Source: Coemansia sp. RSA 1804
Taxonomy: Eukaryota > Kickxellomycota > Kickxellomycetes > Kickxellales > Kickxellaceae
Length of the DNA stretch: 11,477 bases
Direction: 5' to 3'
Assembly (NCBI GenBank): GCA_027578815.1
Contig: JANBTH010000776.1
Coordinates: 1-11,477 of the forward strand
Shown here: in pieces, positions 7,433-11,477 of the stretch
How positions within the stretch are numbered: the first letter of the stretch is position 1
Layout of the letters: the number at the start of each line of letters is the position of its first letter
Notes under the pieces: model-generated
What the model saw: the letters and a program-made list of their open reading frames with translations, nothing else
Told to the model about the DNA's origin: nothing
Databases searched by the model: none
Position numbers and translations under genes: made by a program

Positions 7433-7690
7433 ATGGCTGCACTTGTTCTTTTTAACGTGCTGCTAGAAGCGGTATCGGGATGCACTGCCTTTTACTTGCT
7501 TTGTTTTCTGTATAAAAAAGCAATGGTTTTGCACCGACATGACATTGCTTTATCTGTTTTCTTTTGCATACTAGGAACGGCTGCTATTGCATCCAAAGTG
7601 CAATCTGATTCAGCCATACACTTTTCCACATTTGCAGTTTCCCTCTCTTTTTTACTTTTCCAGTTCCACACAAGTTTTTGCGCAATTTAG
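7433..7690 (+). CDS. Doubtful 85-codon frame with two membrane-like segments
   Basis: I do not recognise this frame. It begins with ATG, directly after an in-frame TAG, and encodes 85 residues. Hydrophobic stretches lie at about residues 2-27 and 40-52, separated by a basic loop (KKAMVLHRHD). The end, rich in Ser/Phe, runs through a strong pyrimidine tract ending TTTTCCAG at 7663, which looks like a 3' splice site. The frame may therefore be one exon rather than a whole gene. The + strand here is T-rich, which by itself produces Phe/Leu/Ser/Cys-rich peptides, so chance is a serious alternative. See the finding on 7433..7896 for a possible hydrophilic tail. Confidence 0.2.
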   Translation: MAALVLFNVLLEAVSGCTAFYLLCFLYKKAMVLHRHDIALSVFFCILGTAAIASKVQSDSAIHFSTFAVSLSFLLFQFHTSFCAI

Positions 7691-7704
7691 AACAACGCGC
7701 TTAG

Positions 7705-8561
7705 GTGGTGGCTGCTGAAAATGGGTGTATGCAATTAGACTCTACATGTGTTTAAAGATTCGCCGAACACGACAATGAGCTGCTCTACAAAGAAAACCTC
7801 CAGAGATTAGCCAAAAAGACGCCATATAGCAAGAAACCTCTCAGCAAAACCAAACAAAAAACAAACATCTACAAAGAAAAGTCCGAAGATTACTGATTAG
7901 CATCGTGCTTGCAACCACGCTTTCGCTCATGGAAATAAAAACCTGTTCTATTGAATATTTTAGTGACAATTGAGACGGTGGTTCTCATGCAGGAGTTCCA
8001 GTGTAACAAGAAAAAACAACGACAATCCTGGCATTGAAGCCAGTGCTCTTTCCGGATAAGTATTACATTTATCGCGCATGTATGTCCCTGCACACGCGGT
8101 AGAACATTTTCATGTCAATCTTTCCCTGGCTCTTCCTTTTTATTATTGGTGATTAAGATAAAAAGAGCTGCAAATCGTAATAGTTGCGATCCACAAAGGA
8201 ATCCTTTTCACGTGAGAGAAGACACACCGTTAAAAAAGTAAACCAACAGCTTTCATTATTTATTTTGCATCCTGTGGGAATTAGCTGTTCTGACAAACAT
8301 TCCGACTTCTTCATTTAGGTTGGTACCACATAATTCCTTCCTTGTCATAATTGTGTGAAAAAAGAGAACACTTGCAATTGGGCAGGTTAGCTGTTTATCT
8401 TAATTATTGTTTATTATTTGAAATCACATTATGAGCACACAGCTATTCGTTCTCAGCCTAAAGCACACAAGCTTCCTTGCAAGCAAATTAATGCATAAAA
8501 TCAGCAAGAAACAAAATTTTTATTTAAATTGTAGGGCATGTGGCTAGCTACATGGACATAA
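7705..8561. other. AT-rich DNA without a recognised gene
   Basis: Apart from a 46-codon Lys/Glu-rich open stretch without ATG (7756-7896), nothing coding is apparent. A small hairpin, CTGGC-ATTGAA-GCCAG, lies at 8028-8043. It was considered as a tRNA T-arm on the - strand and rejected, because the loop is 6 nt and no other arms are found. A CACGTG box lies at 8209-8214 and a TGGTACCA palindrome at 8321-8328. Confidence 0.45.
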
Positions 8562-9298
8562 AGACTAGGCAAGGGTATCGAGGCAGCTTTTGTGCTTTGT
8601 GCTTTATTCTGGCCCCTTGCATACCACGGGTATTCGTTTTATTCATACTTTCTCTATCGCCGAATGCTGTTAATTGTATGTGCGGTCACGATGGGTTTTG
8701 CCTCTATATCATCCACTCCCTGCTGTTCTTGTTGTTCATGTTGTAATTCAGGCAAAATGCTGACACATGGCTCTATTTCGATTGCATGTGTACTGTTTTT
8801 TGCCTTTTTCAAGAGGAGTACAAAAAAGAACATTTTGTTTATTCCCGTCACATTAGCTCACAAGACACATTGTTCTTCTTAATTGTCTATTACATAGCCA
8901 GATCCGTTGCTGGCACCAATTATATGCCATTACCTTGTCTGTATTTTATATATACATTTACAATATATGGAAAATTTGAAAGCCGGAACAAAGGAGAAAG
9001 AATGGCTGATCGGCATCGTTCCCTTGCCTATTTTTCTCCGCATTTACCCATTGTTCTATATGGGTGACATTTGCATCATTTCCCTTACCTCCCATATATT
9101 CCGTACCTTTTCATCCTTATTTTTCCTATTCGTCCCGTGCAAAAAAAGACTGCATTAACGATATATATGCTTTGGCAAGTACATTGCCTGTCCAGAGACT
9201 TTCATATGTTTTGTGCATATATTGGCTTTGAAGCAGCTACAATATTCAGGTACTGCCTTTTGGGGGCTCTAGGCATGCATAGAAACTCATGGTCATAA
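8562..9298 (+). other. T-rich region with hydrophobic peptides broken across three frames
   Basis: Overlapping + strand open stretches without clear ATG starts encode membrane-like peptides. One, open from 8562 to the stop ending at 8882, holds a Tyr/Phe/Trp-rich stretch followed by Arg-Arg and another hydrophobic run. A second frame ends at 9067, a third at 9158 (with WLIGIVPLPIFLRIYPLFY) and a fourth at 9298. No single frame carries a full protein. This could be a decayed or intron-split multi-spanning membrane protein, or simply T-rich DNA, which favours Phe, Leu, Tyr and Cys codons. No family is recognised. Confidence 0.15.
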
Positions 9299-10040
9299 TT
9301 TATTGTCACCAGAAGCACATTGGTGCTATTTAAATGTAAACAGTATGGTTGCTGACAAGTAACTGTTTGAAAGAAAACAAAACCCAATATAACAAAATAA
9401 ATATATCTAAAGAATGTTTGCCATTACATCACTTCGTACACACTGTTCATGTTTATTTAGTACTCTTAAATCATGTTACGCGGAGAGTGATATCCTCTTT
9501 TTCTCCCTCTTTTTGAATCACTGCAGCTACTTCCGTATCCGCAGCAAAGAACACTTGTACCATATTACATTATCGTGTTAATGCCGAACTCCCCGTATCC
9601 CGGAACAAAATAAAAATGATGGTGTGGTGATCGCCACAGAATTTCTTTTTCGGCACTTTGCTAAAGAATAAAAAAGGTCATTCAAGCGGCTTATGTTTGA
9701 TGCGGCCTGATCCCTGCCAATAAATATTAAAGATTGTTTAAATATAACGCCAGGCCGTCGATGCAAGGGCGGTGTGTGGCGTGCACTTGACACATCATTT
9801 GCAAATAGCCTTAATCCCTCCGGAACCTCAGTAAAATGCGATACACCTTGTGAGTAAAAAAATAAAAAATGAATAGCGAATGTAATCGGCAGACACCCTT
9901 TGAATAATATTTTACATACTTTTTTGCTCAATTTTTAGAACCGTATTTTAATATTGATGAGCTGGAGGGTTTGCACAGTTCATTCTGCTTTTCTAGTTAT
10001 ATTTTTATTTCTAACACATGGTATAAAACATTTATTAAAT

Positions 10041-10062
10041 ACAAATCATGCAATTGATTTGT
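10041..10062. repeat. 8-bp inverted repeat with 6-nt loop
   Basis: ACAAATCA (10041-10048) and TGATTTGT (10055-10062) are perfect reverse complements around TGCAAT. No function is assigned. Confidence 0.75.
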
Positions 10063-10080
10063 CTGATTAACAGCTGCGTA

Positions 10081-10096
10081 TTTTTTAGCTAAAAAA
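10081..10096. repeat. 16-bp perfect palindrome TTTTTTAGCTAAAAAA
   Basis: The palindrome is exact over 16 bp and lies 18 nt after the inverted repeat at 10041-10062. In AT-rich DNA part of this is expected, but the exact symmetry is notable. Confidence 0.8.
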
Positions 10097-11477
10097 CCTC
10101 TTTTCAAGCAAAAATAAACCTGTACCACCTTTACCATGCGTATACAATTCAATGAAAAGAATAATGTTTTAAATCTCATTGTTGTAAATTTGTTTTTTTG
10201 ACTGGACACGTAACTTTTGTGGCTTACTTTTGCCCAAAATTGCCATTATATGGGTATATGCAAAAACCCCTTGCTGAAAAGGGTATCTAATTGTTTCCGA
10301 GTTTTTTCCTTTTGTATTTACGTTTGGGATGAAGTTGTTTGTTATTCAAAAACACAGAATACGTTTTACATTATTTGACAAAAAGCCGTATAATCTAGAT
10401 TAGTGTCCATGGATTATTTTTGAAATAAGGAAGACAATGGTCTAGTGAGGTATAGCACAGTTTTTGGTTATTTGATCAGCAATTCCACGTATTAAAAGAA
10501 ATATTAGAAAAAACGTATTGCAATGCGACCTTTAACCATTTGGAATTGTAATATTTGTGCTGCTAGGGTTGTCGTATCTCTAAAATAAATATTTTTATTT
10601 TCACTTGCAAGCATTAAAGTCTTGGAAAGCTACAATAAAAAAGCCACATCTAGCAATACCTAAGAATGTAATAGCCAAGGAGAATCGTAAGCTCAATAAA
10701 ATGGAGTGCTTTTTATCATGGTTCTCACACTATTTCACTGAATTCTAAATAAATCAAAAAGCTCCTGCAAAATACAATCAGAATAAGCATCCTATGCTCT
10801 CATCTTTCTGACAGTGGCTTCTATTTCAAAAATAGACGACTTTAAAATTTCAGCCTAAATTCTTGCTTTATTGACATGCAAGGGGCTCGACTGTAAGCTA
10901 TCCGTATTCCATAATAGGAATACAATAATTTTAAAAAACAAGGGCTTAATGATGCTTTGGCAAACAATAAAAAGACATGGGCTCTGTGTCCCGCTTAAAT
11001 AGTTCTTTTATAGGGCTAATACTAAAACAAAAGCCATTACTGTGCAAAGCTGTATTCAAATTATTGTTCAATCCATAAACAACAATATTTTGTTTTTTGC
11101 GCTGTTCTATGGATAAACTACTTTTTTTAAACAAAAAATATCTATAATTCATCCAGAGGCAAAGTGACCAGGGGTATTTTCAATGAAAGTGTTGTTAGAA
11201 ATACAAATTGTGCTTACTGTAACAATAATCAGAAAGGCACTTTTGTTGAATTAAAGCGTAAACAATTATAGTAAGGAAATATTGTATTAATGATAAAGGC
11301 TTTTAGGCAGAGACAGCAGGTATCAACAATAATATAATTCATTGGATTTGTGGCTAAACTCTTGCATTTAAATACAAAAAAGAAGCCCAGTGTGAAAATC
11401 GCAATGCCATGTATTTTTATATTTTTGTTTTCAAAGCTGTAAAGCCGTCCTATACGTCATTTTCTTTTCGTAAAAAT

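Larger units (their letters stand above)
9299..11477. other. AT-rich intergenic DNA without a supported gene
   Basis: This region is AT-rich, with many A/T runs and AATAAA-like hexamers. The longest frames are a 117-codon one on the - strand (9578-9931, beginning at TTG) and a 68-codon ATG frame on the - strand (10946-11152). Neither shows a known domain. Inverted repeats lie at 10041-10062 and 10081-10096, and a 12-bp palindrome TAATCTAGATTA at 10391-10402. A 48-codon cysteine-containing + strand stretch is described in the findings. Confidence 0.5.

Noticed and set aside
7891..7930. GATTAGCAT segment reminiscent of U6 snRNA
   Set aside because: No ACAGAGA box or 3' stem sequence is present nearby.
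8028..8080. Possible - strand tRNA or other Pol III gene (GGCTTCAATGCC resembles a B box, followed by a T run)
   Set aside because: The stem encloses a 6-nt loop instead of 7, the closing base is wrong, and no acceptor, D or anticodon arm could be found.
10946..11152. 68-codon - strand ATG frame
   Set aside because: Asn/Lys/Phe/Ser-rich and without a known motif. A frame of this length is likely by chance somewhere in several kb of AT-rich DNA.
1..11477. CRISPR array, insertion sequence or transposon
   Set aside because: No regularly spaced direct repeats, no transposase-like frame and no long terminal repeats were seen. The inverted repeats found are short and isolated.

Overview
The window looks like nuclear DNA from a fungus. 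Only one gene can be called with confidence: an intronless C2H2 zinc-finger transcription factor at 4507..5763 on the + strand. Its two fingers carry the signature of the Nrg1/Nrg2 family of fungal repressors, which act through the Tup1-Ssn6 (Cyc8) corepressor in yeasts. The low-complexity Ser/Ala/Pro/Gln/Asn/His-rich arms, the C/T-rich block ahead of a TATA box and the ATG-free leader all suit a fungal gene. The lineage cannot be fixed from this sequence. An early-diverging lineage is possible, but that is a guess.

Layout. Positions 1 to about 2735 are AT-rich and hold no convincing gene; they contain simple repeats, a 65-nt all-purine tract and several inverted repeats. From about 2740 the composition becomes GC-rich and stays so through the coding sequence. 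The part from about 3270 to 4276 reads as a long promoter: a degenerate hexamer array, a guanine-run cluster able to form a quadruplex, ten AGGGG/CCCCT pentamers, and three imperfect 24-bp C/T-rich repeats. These are followed by a TATAAAA box at 4277 and a leader with no ATG until the start codon at 4507. Downstream of the stop the sequence passes through pyrimidine-rich and poly-C stretches into about 5.7 kb of AT-rich DNA. No intact, recognisable gene is seen there.

Possible hidden content. Two T-rich stretches downstream (7433..7896 and 8562..9298) translate into membrane-segment-like peptides broken across frames. A third (9711..9857) gives a short cysteine-containing open stretch with no ATG. 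These could be exons of intron-containing genes, decayed genes, or products of base composition. They are reported with low confidence.

Logic of the locus. Zinc-finger contact rules applied to the two recognition helices predict a core of AGGG. AGGGG/CCCCT pentamers are frequent in the gene's own promoter, so direct autoregulation is the most testable idea here. The very long non-coding flanks (about 4.5 kb and 5.7 kb) would suit a heavily regulated transcription factor. No tRNA, rRNA, CRISPR array, intact mobile element or other RNA gene was recognised.
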